A stretch of 64,000 nucleotides of DNA from Desulfolithobacter dissulfuricans (GCF_025998535.1 NZ_AP024233.1:124001-188000), one strand, 5' to 3'; positions 52,909 to 62,738 are shown, counted from the stretch's first letter. The notes: a model not told the origin generated them from the letters alone. Numbers and translations are program-made.

Positions 52909-55314
52909 TCAAACCGGTTCCGTTCCATGGTGCGAACCTGTCCCGGTCTCTCCCAGGGGCAGCCGGATGATAAAGGTGGTTCCCTCGCCGGGGATGCTGG
53001 AGCAGACCAGCTGGCCTCCATGCTTCTCTGTTACCACGCTGTGAGATATGGCCAGCCCCTGGCCCGAGCCCTTGCCCACATCCTTGGTAGTGAAAAAGGG
53101 ATCAAATATCTTGTCCTGGATCTCCGTGGGGATGCCGGAACCGTTGTCACGGATCACTATTTCCGCCCAGCCGTCCCGAACCCGGGTGGAGATGTGGATC
53201 ACGCCCCGATCCATATCTGTTTTCCGGATCTTGTCGTCAACGGCATGGGCGGCGTTGACCAGCATGTTGAGGATGACCTGGCCCATCTCATCGGTCAGGC
53301 AGGGAACCGGAGGTAGATTCTCGTCCAGGGCGGTCTCCAGGTCAGCCACGTACTTGTACTCATTTCTGGCCACCGTGGTGGTGGTGATTATGAGTTTGTT
53401 AAGGTCGGTGGGCTCTTTTTCCCTGCTGCCGGGATGGGAGAATTCCTTCATGGCCTGGACAATAGCGGTTACCCGGCGGACACCCTCCCGTGACTGGTCG
53501 ATGGCCTGGGGGATCTCTTCCTGGAGAAATTCCCAGTCGGTCTCTTCCAGGGTCTTTTGCAGGGCTTCGAGCTCCTCTTCGGAAAGGTCCTGGTCTGCAG
53601 CCTTCCTGATACAGCGGGTGACCTGTTCCATGAGCCGGGTGATATCAGCAAAACTCTCGCCGAGAAAATCGAGGTTGGTACTGACATACTGGGTCGGGGT
53701 ATTGATCTCATGGGCAATGCCGGCGGCCAGCTGCCCCACGGCCTCCAGTTTCTGGGCATGGAGCAGCTGGGTCTGGAGGTGGTCGCGTTCTTTTTCGGTC
53801 CGGATCCGTTCGGTGATATCCCGCACCACGGCGATAAACCGGCCTTCCTCGCCCTCGGGTACCACATACTGGCAGAGGACTTCCACTGGAATCTCGACCC
53901 CGTCGCGGTGCCTGAGACGGGTCATCATGGTCAGCGATTCCTGCTCCCCCTGGACCAGGGGTGCCAGTATCTTCCGCACGGTCTCCTCGTCCAGGTCCGG
54001 GCTGATATCCAGCGGTGTCATCACGCTGAGCTCATCGGCCGTGAAACCGGTATGTATTTCCGCCCCGCGGTTGGCATAGATGAAATGGAGACTGTCTGGA
54101 TCAAACATGAAGACCGCGTCCTTTGTCTGGTCCAGGGAGAGCTTGAAGTTGGTGAGCCTGTTTTCGGCCCGTTTCCGTTCCATCAGTTCCTCGTCCAGCT
54201 GGTGCATGGTCTGGCGCAGCTGGCTGTTGAGGTGGCGGAAGTAGAGGGTTGTCGAGCCGGCAGCTATGATCAGGACAAGGAGCAGGAGGAGGAAATACCA
54301 GTATTTTTCCAGGATGTCCCGGGCCGTGATCCGGCCCAGATCGGCATAAGGTCCGATACCAAGTTCCTTGAGGCACTCGTGCACCGGCTGGTAATTGAGA
54401 GGAATGGTCCAGCCGGCCATGTGGGCTGCCCTGGCCGCCGGGTCGTCCGGGGACATCTGCAGGAGGATGATGGCGATCTTCTGGGCAAACTCGGCCGGTA
54501 CATGCTGCAGCTTGGCAATGGGCCATTCGGGATAGAGGGCTGTGCTCAGGAGAAAGGGAAACGATTGCTCCTTGCAGGTCTGGTCATGGAGAACCCGGAT
54601 GTCGGTCAGGTTGATCTTGCCCTCCAGGGCCATCCGTTCCAGGGTATCCGTGCGCACGGTACCCACATCCACCTCCTGGTTCAGGACCGCGTAGACCACG
54701 GCATCGTGGGTGCCGCCGAATCTGAGCTCGGCAATGTCGCGCCGGGGATCGATGCCGTGGCGGAGCAGGTGACGCCAGGCCATCTGCCAGCCACCGAAGG
54801 ACTGTCTGGCCACTGCCATGAATCGTTTCCCGCGCAGATCTGCATAGGAGGTGATGTCGCCTCGGTCTGCCCGGGAGAAGATCACCCCGCCGAATCGGGT
54901 CAGGACCCGGTTGAGCCGGCGGTTTTTCAGGGTGGCGATCCGGCTGATATTGAATTCTTCTTCCAGGCTTACATAAAACGACGGGTTGGTCAGGATGAAG
55001 TCCACGCTTCCGTTGCTCACCGCCGGGGCCAGTTCGTTGAAATCCAGCGGGACGATGGTGAAACGGAAATCCGGCATGTTCTTGTGGAGATATCTGGCGG
55101 TTGGGCTCCATTTTTCCAGGCATTTTTCCTTGCCCCGCTTGGCCAGTACCCCGATCCTGACCAGGCCCTGGTCGGACTCCACCCGGGCCTGGCCCACGCC
55201 CGGGACCAGGAGAAAAGAACCGATCAGCAGGTAGCAGATAACTCCACTCGTCCAGGCCGGGAAGATCCTGCCCAGGCTGGCCTGGAGCAAAGAGAATGTG
55301 TTACGCATCTTCAT
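52909..55314 (-). CDS. Sensor histidine kinase with PhnD-type periplasmic binding domain and PAS domain
   Basis: The start is the ATG at 55314, overlapping the upstream gene stop (ATGA); the frame is open to 55359. The protein has 801 residues. It has a signal/membrane segment (about 20-40) and a phosphonate-binding-type domain (about 50-320: RIGVLAKRGKEKCLEKWSPTARYL, VDFILTNPSFYV, DVGTVRTDTLERM). A membrane helix lies near 340-360, then PAS, HisKA with phospho-His in AAGIAHEINTPTQY, and a HATPase (NMLVNAAHAV, DNGSGIP, GKGSGQGLAIS). The layout matches TtrS-like sensors, which bind a periplasmic ligand. The ligand here is unknown. Its partner is probably the co-transcribed REC-HDOD protein. 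Confidence 0.92.
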   Translation of the reverse strand: MKMRNTFSLLQASLGRIFPAWTSGVICYLLIGSFLLVPGVGQARVESDQGLVRIGVLAKRGKEKCLEKWSPTARYLHKNMPDFRFTIVPLDFNELAPAVSNGSVDFILTNPSFYVSLEEEFNISRIATLKNRRLNRVLTRFGGVIFSRADRGDITSYADLRGKRFMAVARQSFGGWQMAWRHLLRHGIDPRRDIAELRFGGTHDAVVYAVLNQEVDVGTVRTDTLERMALEGKINLTDIRVLHDQTCKEQSFPFLLSTALYPEWPIAKLQHVPAEFAQKIAIILLQMSPDDPAARAAHMAGWTIPLNYQPVHECLKELGIGPYADLGRITARDILEKYWYFLLLLLVLIIAAGSTTLYFRHLNSQLRQTMHQLDEELMERKRAENRLTNFKLSLDQTKDAVFMFDPDSLHFIYANRGAEIHTGFTADELSVMTPLDISPDLDEETVRKILAPLVQGEQESLTMMTRLRHRDGVEIPVEVLCQYVVPEGEEGRFIAVVRDITERIRTEKERDHLQTQLLHAQKLEAVGQLAAGIAHEINTPTQYVSTNLDFLGESFADITRLMEQVTRCIRKAADQDLSEEELEALQKTLEETDWEFLQEEIPQAIDQSREGVRRVTAIVQAMKEFSHPGSREKEPTDLNKLIITTTTVARNEYKYVADLETALDENLPPVPCLTDEMGQVILNMLVNAAHAVDDKIRKTDMDRGVIHISTRVRDGWAEIVIRDNGSGIPTEIQDKIFDPFFTTKDVGKGSGQGLAISHSVVTEKHGGQLVCSSIPGEGTTFIIRLPLGETGTGSHHGTEPV

Positions 55315-56525
55315 TCTTCCATACTCCTTTCTTCGAGCAAGTTCCAGAAACCCTGCCACTGGTCCCCCTGTCCAGCCAGCCCGAGTCGGTCCAGGTAAGC
55401 TTCGTCGAGCTCTGGTACGCAGCCCGGTAGCAGGGAACCGTTGTTTTGGTGGTAGAGTACATCGGCAATATGAACGGCCAGGGCCGGGCTGAAGCTCTCT
55501 TCGGGAAAGTCGCTGAGCCGGTGGTGAAAGCCGATGGCCTCGATCACCGGCGATGGCAATCCCCAGAGTCCGAGTAGATAGGCTCCCACGTCGTCATGGC
55601 TGGCCTGGAAGATCTCTTTTTCCGCCATGTGCAGACATATCTCCCGCTCCCCGGCCAGCCGCACGGCCTGTTCAAACTGATCGGGCAGGGTGGAGAGAAG
55701 AATCAGTTTGCCGATGTCATGGAGGATGCCGGCAATGAAGCTGTTGTCAGCCAGTTCCCTGTTATCGGACTTGGATATGGCAATTTCCCTGGCGAGCCTG
55801 CCGGTTTTCAGGCTGTGTTCCCAAAGGGCGTCCACGGAAAAGAACGAGGAGGTGGTCTTGAGCTCGGTAAAAACCTGGACCCCGAGGACCAGGGCCTTGA
55901 TGGTGTCCAGGCCCAGCAGGTTGACGGCCCGGCTTGGGCTGTCGATGGTTTTGTAGAGACCGAAAAAGGCCGAGTTCACCAGCTGCAGCACCTTGGCGCT
56001 CATGGCGAGATCCTGTTCAATAAGGTGGGCCACGTCCTGGATGGAGGAATCTGGATCGCGCAGCAGCCGCTGGAGGTCGGCATAAAGGGAGGGCAGGCTG
56101 GGCAGGGAACCCAGCCGCGAGATCAGGATCTTCAGTTGATCGTTGGTTATCAAGTCATGGAGGGCCGTGGCCCTGTCCAGTACGGCTTTGAGCTGTTCAG
56201 GGGAACAGGGTTTGGAGAGGAACTGATGGACCACCCCGACGGTCCGCAGGATCGCCTTTTCATCGGCATGGCCTGTGAGCATGATCCGGATGGCATGGGG
56301 GTAGGTTTCCTGGATCAGGGTGAGCAGCTCGGCACCGTCCATTCCCGGCATGCGCATGTCCGAGACCACCACGTCAAAGGGTTCTTCCGCCATGACCTTG
56401 AGGGCCTCCCGGCCACTGTCGGCAAAGGCCAGGACCCACTGGTGGCGCATGGGGCGCAGCATGCGGCGCAGCCCAGAGAGAATATTTGGTTCGTCATCGA
56501 CAAAGAGTATTCTTTTTTTGCTCAT
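55311..56525 (-). CDS. Response regulator with HDOD output domain
   Basis: The protein has 404 residues. The receiver (1-120) has VDDEP, phospho-acceptor Asp in VVSDMRMPGMDG and Lys in FLSKPCS. The HDOD domain (about 135-340) has LPSLPSLYADLQRLL, VLQLVNSAFFGL and ILHDIGKLIL; the last retains HD-like residues. HDOD proteins regulate signalling, motility and c-di-GMP-related processes in Deltaproteobacteria, usually without known enzyme activity. The stop overlaps the kinase start by 4 bases, so the pair is a two-component system. Confidence 0.92.
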   Translation of the reverse strand: MSKKRILFVDDEPNILSGLRRMLRPMRHQWVLAFADSGREALKVMAEEPFDVVVSDMRMPGMDGAELLTLIQETYPHAIRIMLTGHADEKAILRTVGVVHQFLSKPCSPEQLKAVLDRATALHDLITNDQLKILISRLGSLPSLPSLYADLQRLLRDPDSSIQDVAHLIEQDLAMSAKVLQLVNSAFFGLYKTIDSPSRAVNLLGLDTIKALVLGVQVFTELKTTSSFFSVDALWEHSLKTGRLAREIAISKSDNRELADNSFIAGILHDIGKLILLSTLPDQFEQAVRLAGEREICLHMAEKEIFQASHDDVGAYLLGLWGLPSPVIEAIGFHHRLSDFPEESFSPALAVHIADVLYHQNNGSLLPGCVPELDEAYLDRLGLAGQGDQWQGFWNLLEERSMEE

Positions 56526-56605
56526 CGCTCTTGTTCATGGCCCTCCCTGGCATTGACAGAAAGGGGAGGGATTGCAGGTTCATGGTGATACGTGATGCCC
56601 TGATC

Positions 56606-58225
56606 TCAGCACTCGTTGTTCCGGTTCAGAGCCTCCGCCACGGTCCGGGCCAGGACTGGGAGGGAGAGCGGCTTGGGCAGCACGTCGTGGATACCGGAGT
56701 TTCCGGCCTTTTCCTCTGTCGTGCGGGTGCCGTATCCGCTGCAGAGAAGGACTGGGAGATCGGGACGGATGTCGATCATCTGTTCGGCCAGCTCCGTGCC
56801 CAGCAGACCCGGCATGGTCTGGTCCGTTATTACCAGATCGAACCGCTGTGGATCGCGGCAAAAGGTCTCCAGGGCCAGGCGACTGTCGGTCTCTCCGGTG
56901 ACCTGGTATCCCAGGTGGGCCAGCATGCGGATCCCCAGGTCCACCAGCATCGGGTCATCATCGATAAAAAGTATCCGTCCCGCCCCGGCGGTAGGAAAGG
57001 GTAGGCGAATCTTCCTTTACCGCTTCCTGGCAGGTGGTGGGAAAGTAGAGCTTGAATGTGGTCCCGTCGCCCGGCGTTGAGGTGACGGTTATGGTTCCGC
57101 CTGTCTCCTTGACTATGCCATGGACCACGCTGAGTCCCATGCCGGTTCCCTGGTCCTTGGGCTTGGTGGTGAAAAAGGGGTCAAAGATTCGTTCCATGGT
57201 CTGCTCGTCCATGCCGCAGCCATTATCCCTGACGGTGAGCTCCAGATAGCATCCCGGTTCAAGTACCTCCGGTAACCCGGGCCTGGATCCGTTCACCAGG
57301 ACCGGAGTCAACCGGAGATCGATATGTCCTTTTTCCCCTTCCATGGCCTGGAAACTGTTGGTACAGAGATTCATGATCACCTGGTGGATCTCCGTGGGTG
57401 AGGCCAGGATCTTTTCACTGTCCACAGTGGATTGAAAGGAAATATCAATGGTGGCCGGCAGGCTGGCCCGCAGCAGCTTGATCACCTCCTTGATAATCGG
57501 GGTCATGGAAACGGGCTGTTTCTCCCGGGTTGACTTGCGGCTGAAGGTCAGGATCTGGGCTACCAGGTCCCGGGCCCGACAGCAGGCCGTGCGGATCTGG
57601 TCCAGATCATCCTCGATGTACTCCTGCTGCCTGCTTTTCAGGAGGGCCAGTTCGGTAAAACCGAGGATAGCCCCGAGAATGTTATTGAAATCATGGGCAA
57701 TGCCCCGGCCAGCGTACCGATGGCCTCAAGCTTTTGCGCCTGATGCAGCTGGGCGGTACGTTTTTTGATTTCTTTTTCCAGGTGGTGCTGGTAGCGTCTG
57801 TTTTCCCGGATCAGCGAGGCCCGTTCCATGGCCTGGGAGATGGCCTGTTTGATTACCTCCATGTCGTCGATGGGTTTGGTGATATAGTCCCAGGCACCAA
57901 TACGGATCGCCTTGATGGCATCGGTCAGTGTACCCATGCCGGAGACGATGATAACCGGGGTGTCCGGGGCTTCCCTCCGGATATGGGCCAGGATGTCCAA
58001 CCCGCCGAGTCCCGGCAGGCAGAGGTCGGTGAGAACAACATCGGGTCTGCGGGTCCTGAAGGCATTGAGGCCGGCGTGGCCGTCACCGGCCTGGATGACG
58101 GTATACTGCTGTTCTTGCAGATACAGCGCAATCACCTTGCGGATGAGTGGATCGTCCTCAATGATCAGGATGGACAGTTTCTGGATATCGCCCTCTGGAA
58201 GAGCGGTTTGTCGTGTCGTAGGCAT
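56606..58225 (-). CDS. Hybrid histidine kinase (REC-HisKA-HATPase-REC), frame broken twice
   Basis: I start it at the ATG at 58225 (GGAGAAGG upstream). The first frame gives a receiver (IIEDDPL, VVLTDLCLPGLGG, ITKPIDD), a coiled coil and the start of HisKA (KLEAIGTLAG). Near 57708 the frame is lost. The next frame continues GIAHDFNNILGAILGFTELALL and a full HATPase (IMNLCTNSFQAM, DNGCGMDE, GTGMGLSVV). Near 56965-56990 the frame changes again, then RILFIDDDPMLVDLG and a second receiver (VITDQTMPGL, LPKPLSL) run to the stop at 56606. Both breaks are at or beside G/C runs; restoring single G/C bases would repair them. So this is either a real pseudogene or a good gene with base-calling errors. 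Confidence 0.82.
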
Positions 58226-58632
58226 GAAACCGAACCTTCTCCCGGCTACCATGAAAAATTGTCTTTTCGCTTGATCTCGGTGTTCCAGGAAAAATTTTAT
58301 CCCCGGAACAGTACGCACAGGCCTGTGGTAAAATTTTTCTCAATCCTTGAGCTCAAACGAAAATTCTAGTTTTTCAAAATAGCCTCCCATGGGTTGGCCA
58401 GCAGGTGGCGTGGCATGGCATGCGGGCATGTGATACCGGAGCCGAGGCTGATAGCAACTTCGGAACCGTCGATGCTCCGGGAATGAACCCTATATTTTAT
58501 TGTGGCACATCCTGGGGTGAAAAGGCAAATATTTAGCCTGTGATTATCTTCAATATCGGATAGTTGCGTTTCGAAGGCCATGGTGTTTCGGGGATGATTC
58601 CTCAAAACCATTGGCCTGGAGAGTTTTTGCGC
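58226..58632. other. Intergenic region between the hybrid kinase and dut
   Basis: About 400 bases without a supported gene. The two flanking genes diverge, so promoters of both should lie here. An AT-rich stretch (about 58488-58560) is the likeliest promoter zone for dut. I see no strong palindrome, terminator or RNA element. Confidence 0.5.
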
Positions 58633-59100
58633 ATGGAGTTACAAATGGAAAGAGTGATTGTATCGTTTTGCTGGTTGAAAAAAAATCTGCCTTCAGGCGG
58701 GAAACTGCCGGAATATGCCTCTGAACTGGCCTCGGGGATGGATGTGGCCGCCGCCCTGGATGAGCCTTTGACCCTGGAGCCCGGAGAACGGGCGCTGGTG
58801 CCCACAGGTTTTGGCCTGGCGATTCCGGCCGGGTTCGAGGTCCAGGTCCGTCCCAGATCCGGGTTGGCGGTAAAGCATGGCCTGACGGTGATCAACGCCC
58901 CTGGTACCATCGATGCCGATTATCGGGGCGAGATCAAGGTAGCCCTGGTCAACCTGGGTCGGGAACCCTTCACCATTCACCCGGGGGACCGCATTGCCCA
59001 GCTGGTCCTGGCTCCGGTCTGCCAGGCCCGGCTTGAGGTGGTGGAGACGCTGGATGTTACCGACCGGGGTAGTGGTGGATTCGGACACACCGGGGTATGA
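58633..59100 (+). CDS. dut: dUTP diphosphatase
   Basis: I choose the ATG at 58633 (GGAGAG upstream); the ATG at 58645 is also well placed, and the frame is open from 58564. The protein has 155 residues. The five trimeric dUTPase motifs are present: [47 protein letters not shown] and [12 protein letters not shown]. It hydrolyses dUTP to dUMP, keeping uracil out of DNA. Its stop overlaps the next gene start (ATGA). Confidence 0.95.
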   Translation: MELQMERVIVSFCWLKKNLPSGGKLPEYASELASGMDVAAALDEPLTLEPGERALVPTGFGLAIPAGFEVQVRPRSGLAVKHGLTVINAPGTIDADYRGEIKVALVNLGREPFTIHPGDRIAQLVLAPVCQARLEVVETLDVTDRGSGGFGHTGV

Positions 59101-59873
59101 GCATGCGCTGCTGCGTTCTGGGGAGTGGTTCCAGGGGCAACTGTACCCTGGTGGAGTCCGGTGGTACCCGGCTGCTTATCGATGGCGGATTCTCGGGCCG
59201 GGAGATCGCCCGGAGGCTTGAGCTGATCGGCCACTCGGTGGACCGTCTGACCGCGATCCTGGTCACCCATGAACACAACGATCATATCAGCGGGGTCGGG
59301 GTTCTGTCCCGTCGCTGCAGCCTGCCGGTCTGGGCCAATGGCCCGACCCACCGGGCCTCCTCGTCGAGGATGAAAAAACTCTTCTGCCGCCGGGAGTTCG
59401 CCACCGGCGAGCGTTTCACCATCAATGGTCTTGAAATCCATCCCTTTGCCGTCTCCCACGATACGGTGGATCCGGTGGGTTTTGTTATCAGTGACGGGCA
59501 TCATACCCTGGGCTATTGTACCGATACCGGGCGGATTACCCGGCTTATCAGCCATCATCTGAGTCGCTGCCAGGGTCTCATCCTGGAGGCCAACCATGAT
59601 CCGCAGATGCTCATGGATGGCCCCTATCCCATGCCGCTCAAACAGCGGGTGCGTTCCAGCCAGGGGCACCTGGCCAACGGTGAAGCCGGCTCCTTCCTTC
59701 GCCAGATCTGCCAGGCCTCGTTGCGCCAGGTGATCCTGGCCCATTTGAGCGAGACCAACAACGAGCCCCGTCTGGCCCTGGAGACTATCCAAAACAGTCT
59801 GGGCGACCTGGAGCACGGGCTGGTGCTCACCGTCTCGACCCAGGACCGGCCGACCCCGCTTATCACTATCTGA
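59097..59873 (+). CDS. MBL-fold metallo-hydrolase (YycJ/WalJ-like)
   Basis: The protein has 258 residues. Metal ligands are in [10 protein letters not shown] (His58, His60, Asp62, His63), [15 protein letters not shown] and the final LAHLSETNN. The opening [18 protein letters not shown] is typical of the YycJ/WalJ group, reported to act on DNA ends or cell-wall linked processes; the exact reaction is uncertain. It is coupled to dut by a 4-base overlap. Its stop codon TGA forms the first bases of a palindromic element. Confidence 0.9.
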   Translation: MSMRCCVLGSGSRGNCTLVESGGTRLLIDGGFSGREIARRLELIGHSVDRLTAILVTHEHNDHISGVGVLSRRCSLPVWANGPTHRASSSRMKKLFCRREFATGERFTINGLEIHPFAVSHDTVDPVGFVISDGHHTLGYCTDTGRITRLISHHLSRCQGLILEANHDPQMLMDGPYPMPLKQRVRSSQGHLANGEAGSFLRQICQASLRQVILAHLSETNNEPRLALETIQNSLGDLEHGLVLTVSTQDRPTPLITI

Positions 59874-60040
59874 TTACCATCAATCTTCAGCATTGAAGTC
59901 GGTGTCGGTCTCACTTGTTTCACGGGACGCCATAAACCCGTCCCTGGGGGCTTGACTGTGGCCATCCAGGCCACAGACACCCGTGAAACAAGTGAGGCCG
60001 ACACCTTCATCCATCGGTGGCTGAATTTCAGTGGTAATCA
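59871..60040. repeat. Palindromic element between the convergent MBL and xerD genes
   Basis: It is bounded by TGATTACCA (59871-59879) and TGGTAATCA (60032-60040). Inside, 25-base arms GTGTCGGTCTCACTTGTTTC + ACGGG (59902-59926) and their complement (59980-60004) match at 24 of 25 positions. A nested TGTGGCC/GGCCACA hairpin sits at the right side of the loop. It has the same plan as the element after truB, including use of the stop codon of the upstream gene as its end. It has no T-run, so a simple terminator is not the whole story. Confidence 0.8.
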
Positions 60041-60064
60041 CATATCACTATATGAATATGGAGG

Positions 60065-60970
60065 TCAGCCTCTGGGATGGAACCGCTGGTGAATGGCCTT
60101 GAGGCGGTTTTTGTCGACCTGGGTATAGATCTGGGTGGTGGTGATGTCGCTGTGGCCAAGCATCATCTGGACGGCCCGCAGATCGGCGCCTCCGGCCAGT
60201 AGATGGGTGGCAAAGGAGTGGCGCAGCATGTGCGGGCTGACCCGTTGGCGGATGCCGGCGTTTCTTGCTGCCTCGGTGATGATCTGCCAGAACCGGTTGC
60301 GGGTCATGGCCCGTCCTCGGGTGGTGACGAAAAACAGGGTGGAGGGCCGGTTTTTAAGCAGCAGGGGGCGGCCCTGCTCCAGGTAGGTGGTTAACCGTTC
60401 CCGGGTGATTTCATCAAAGGGAACCATTCGCTCCTTGTTGCCCTTGCCGAGAACACGCACATGACAGCTGGTAAGGTTGCAGCTGCGCAGTGGCAGGTTG
60501 ACGAGCTCCGAGACCCGGATGCCGGTGGCATAGAGAAGGTGGAGCATGGCATGGTTGCGCAGGACAAGGGGGGTCGGGGCCGGCGGCAGGGTCAGCAGCC
60601 GGTCCACCTCGGAGATGCTCAGGGCCTTGGGCAGGCTGCGGCCCGTCCGGGGCGGATCGATATCCAGGACCGGATTGGTGCTCAGTACGCCCTGGCCGCT
60701 GAGAAAGGCAAAAAACGAGCGCAGGGCGGCCAGTCGCCGGGCGTTACTTCGCGAACCAATGCCCTGTTTGTGGCAGTGAAGGAAAAAGTCCCGGATGTGG
60801 CTGGTGGTGATCTCGGCCGGATCGGTGATCTGTCGGCTCAGAAAATCGAGGAAAAAATGCAGGTCCGAGCCATAGGCCTCGATGGTATGGGGCGCCAGTC
60901 TCTTCTGGACCGTCAGGTACGAGAGATAGCTGTCTAACAGATTCTGGAAAGCAGTTTTGCTCAGGGGCAA
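60065..60970 (-). CDS. xerD: Site-specific tyrosine recombinase XerD
   Basis: The protein has 301 residues. The N-terminal SAM-like domain contains YLSYLTVQKRLAPHTIEAY. The catalytic residues are Arg152 (ATGIRVSEL), Lys176 (VLGKGNKERMVP), His247 and Arg250 (HMLRHSFATHLL), His273 (LGHSDITTTQ) and Tyr282 (IYTQV). The C-terminal LKAIHQRFHPRG is the XerD rather than XerC type. XerCD resolves chromosome dimers at dif. The gene converges with the MBL gene, with a palindromic element between them. Confidence 0.92.
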   Translation of the reverse strand: MPLSKTAFQNLLDSYLSYLTVQKRLAPHTIEAYGSDLHFFLDFLSRQITDPAEITTSHIRDFFLHCHKQGIGSRSNARRLAALRSFFAFLSGQGVLSTNPVLDIDPPRTGRSLPKALSISEVDRLLTLPPAPTPLVLRNHAMLHLLYATGIRVSELVNLPLRSCNLTSCHVRVLGKGNKERMVPFDEITRERLTTYLEQGRPLLLKNRPSTLFFVTTRGRAMTRNRFWQIITEAARNAGIRQRVSPHMLRHSFATHLLAGGADLRAVQMMLGHSDITTTQIYTQVDKNRLKAIHQRFHPRG

Positions 60971-60985
60971 TGCGGGGGTTGAAGA

Positions 60986-61021
60986 ATAAAAAAAAGGTCT
61001 GCCCGGCCAGGCAGACCTTTT
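60986..61021 (-). terminator. Rho-independent terminator after rpsU
   Basis: Read on the minus strand, an AAAAGGTCTGCC / GGCAGACCTTTT stem with a 6-base loop runs into a T-run (plus-strand A at 60988-60995). It ends rpsU just before xerD on the same strand. Confidence 0.88.
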
Positions 61022-61026
61022 CCGTA

Positions 61027-61221
61027 CTAGTACCGGCTTCTCATCCGGTTGTACTTGCGAAGCTTGCGCAGGGCTTCGGCCTTTTTGCGACGGCGTTTGA
61101 TACTGGGTTTTTCGTAGTATTCACGCCGTTTGAGTTCGCGTTTGATGCCATCGATCTGCAGTTTCTTTTTCAGCTGTCGGATGGCATACTCAAGGTCGCC
61201 CCGTACTTCTACTTCGATCAT
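61027..61221 (-). CDS. rpsU: 30S ribosomal protein S21
   Basis: The protein has 64 residues, very basic: VEVRGDLEYAIRQLKKKL, then RREYYEKPSIKRRRKKAEALRKLRK, which is the S21 pattern. It acts at the mRNA channel near the anti-Shine-Dalgarno. It has its own promoter (61265-61293) and terminator, so it is monocistronic. Confidence 0.95.
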   Translation of the reverse strand: MIEVEVRGDLEYAIRQLKKKLQIDGIKRELKRREYYEKPSIKRRRKKAEALRKLRKYNRMRSRY

Positions 61222-61264
61222 TGGAAATCACATCCTTTGCTGGCGGCAGGCCGCCGGTTAAGTG

Positions 61265-61293
61265 GTTATGAAATAAGTACCTGAATATGTCAA
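61265..61293 (-). promoter_or_regulatory. Sigma-70-type promoter of rpsU
   Basis: On the minus strand, TTGACA (61293-61288), a 17-base spacer and CATAAC (61270-61265) form a good promoter 44 bases before the start codon. The -10 box matches at four of six positions. Confidence 0.65.
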
Positions 61294-61386
61294 TTTATTC
61301 CGGGGGGAGGCTGTTGTCAATAGGAAAATTCCCTGGCCGTTCAGCCAGTTCGGCGAAAAGCCCTCCCTCCCCGCATATCCGGTGTC

Positions 61387-62082
61387 TCACTGGTACCGGG
61401 TGGGGTCGGGGACACCGGCCCTGGCAAAACCCTGTTTTCGCAGGATGCAGGAATCGCAGCGACCGCAGGCGTATCCCTCCGGTGAGGGATCGTAACAGCT
61501 GTGGGTCATGCCGTAATCCACCCCCAGTTCCATGCCCTTTCTGATGATATCCGCCTTGCTCATGTGCAGAAGCGGGGTCTTGATCCGGATCCTGGTGGTA
61601 CCTTCGACTCCGGCTTTGGTGGCCAGGTTGGCCATCTTTTCAAAGGCGCTGATGAATTCCGGTCGGCAGTCGGGATAGCCGCTGTAGTCAATGGCGTTGA
61701 CCCCGATGAATATGGAATCCGCCCCCAGAACCTCGGCCCAGCCCAGGGCAAAGGAGAGAAAGATGGTGTTGCGGGCCGGGACATAGGTTACCGGGATTTC
61801 ACCTTCTTCGTGGCCAGGGTGGTCCGCCTTGGGGACCTCGATATCGTCGGTGAGGGCGGAGCCGCCGATATCTCGCATGTTGATGTCGATGACCAGATGT
61901 TCTTCGACTCCCATGAGGTGGGCAAGCTTTCTGGCCGCCGCCAGTTCCTGCATGTGGCGCTGCCCGTAGCGGAAACTGAGGGCATGGACGGAGTAGCCCT
62001 CGGCCCGGGCCAGGGCCAGCACTGTGGTGGAGTCGAGGCCGCCGCTGAAAAGAATCACTGCTTTTTTTTCCTGCTGCTCCAT
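61387..62082 (-). CDS. queC: 7-cyano-7-deazaguanine synthase QueC
   Basis: The protein has 231 residues. The PP-loop is FSGGLDSTT (12-20). Other QueC marks: [57 protein letters not shown], and the zinc cysteines in [20 protein letters not shown]. It converts 7-carboxy-7-deazaguanine to preQ0 with ATP and ammonia in queuosine synthesis. It follows queE by 9 bases on the same strand. Confidence 0.96.
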   Translation of the reverse strand: MEQQEKKAVILFSGGLDSTTVLALARAEGYSVHALSFRYGQRHMQELAAARKLAHLMGVEEHLVIDINMRDIGGSALTDDIEVPKADHPGHEEGEIPVTYVPARNTIFLSFALGWAEVLGADSIFIGVNAIDYSGYPDCRPEFISAFEKMANLATKAGVEGTTRIRIKTPLLHMSKADIIRKGMELGVDYGMTHSCYDPSPEGYACGRCDSCILRKQGFARAGVPDPTRYQ

Positions 62083-62091
62083 GGCTGGTGT

Positions 62092-62736
62092 CTATACTCC
62101 TCTTGTGTTGGGGTCCCAGATGATCTTGTGGAGCTGCGCCTGGAGCCGTACTTCCAGGCTGTCCTCAAGGATCCACCGGGCCAGGGTGGCGTGGTCCAGT
62201 TTGTTCGCAATGGCTGAAAGCAGGATGGTGGTCCCGCGCAGGGCGGGCCCGACCCGCCGAATAATCTCCCGGGCCCACTCATAGTCGTGTCGGTCACCGA
62301 GGACGAATTTGATTTCATCGGCGGGAGTGAGACGGTGGAGATTTTCCAGGTCGTTTTGCTCCACCTCGCCGCTGGATGGACATTTCAGGTCCATGATCCG
62401 TATACAGCGGCTGTCCACCTGGCTGATATCCAGGCTGCCGTTGGTCTCCAGCAGTACCCGGTACCCGCAGTCCAGTAGGCGGCGGACAAGTTCCGGGGTT
62501 TCTTCCTGCAGGAGCGGCTCGCCACCGGTGATCTCCACAAGGGAACATCGGTGGAGCCTGAGCTGGTGTTCGATCTGCTCCAGAGTCATCGGTCGCCCCT
62601 GGTCAAAGGCATACCGGGTGTCACAATAGGTGCAGCGGAGGTTGCAGCCGGTGAGGCGGACAAAGATACAGGGCAACCCGGCATAGGTCGATTCACCCTG
62701 GATACTGTAAAATATTTCATTGACCACGAGTGCCAT
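62092..62736 (-). CDS. queE: 7-carboxy-7-deazaguanine synthase QueE
   Basis: I use the ATG at 62736; a TTG at 62742 overlaps the stop of the upstream gene. The protein has 214 residues. Radical SAM cluster motif: CNLRCTYCDT (CxxxCxxC); SAM site ITGGEPLLQ; start IFYSIQGESTYAGLPCIFVR typical of QueE. It contracts carboxy-tetrahydropterin to 7-carboxy-7-deazaguanine, the substrate of QueC. QueD and QueF are not in the window. Confidence 0.95.
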   Translation of the reverse strand: MALVVNEIFYSIQGESTYAGLPCIFVRLTGCNLRCTYCDTRYAFDQGRPMTLEQIEHQLRLHRCSLVEITGGEPLLQEETPELVRRLLDCGYRVLLETNGSLDISQVDSRCIRIMDLKCPSSGEVEQNDLENLHRLTPADEIKFVLGDRHDYEWAREIIRRVGPALRGTTILLSAIANKLDHATLARWILEDSLEVRLQAQLHKIIWDPNTRGV

Positions 62737-62738
62737 GT

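Noticed and set aside
53557-55398. 613-codon plus-strand frame opposite the PhnD-type kinase
   Set aside because: Shadow frame without domains; the kinase on the minus strand is unambiguous.
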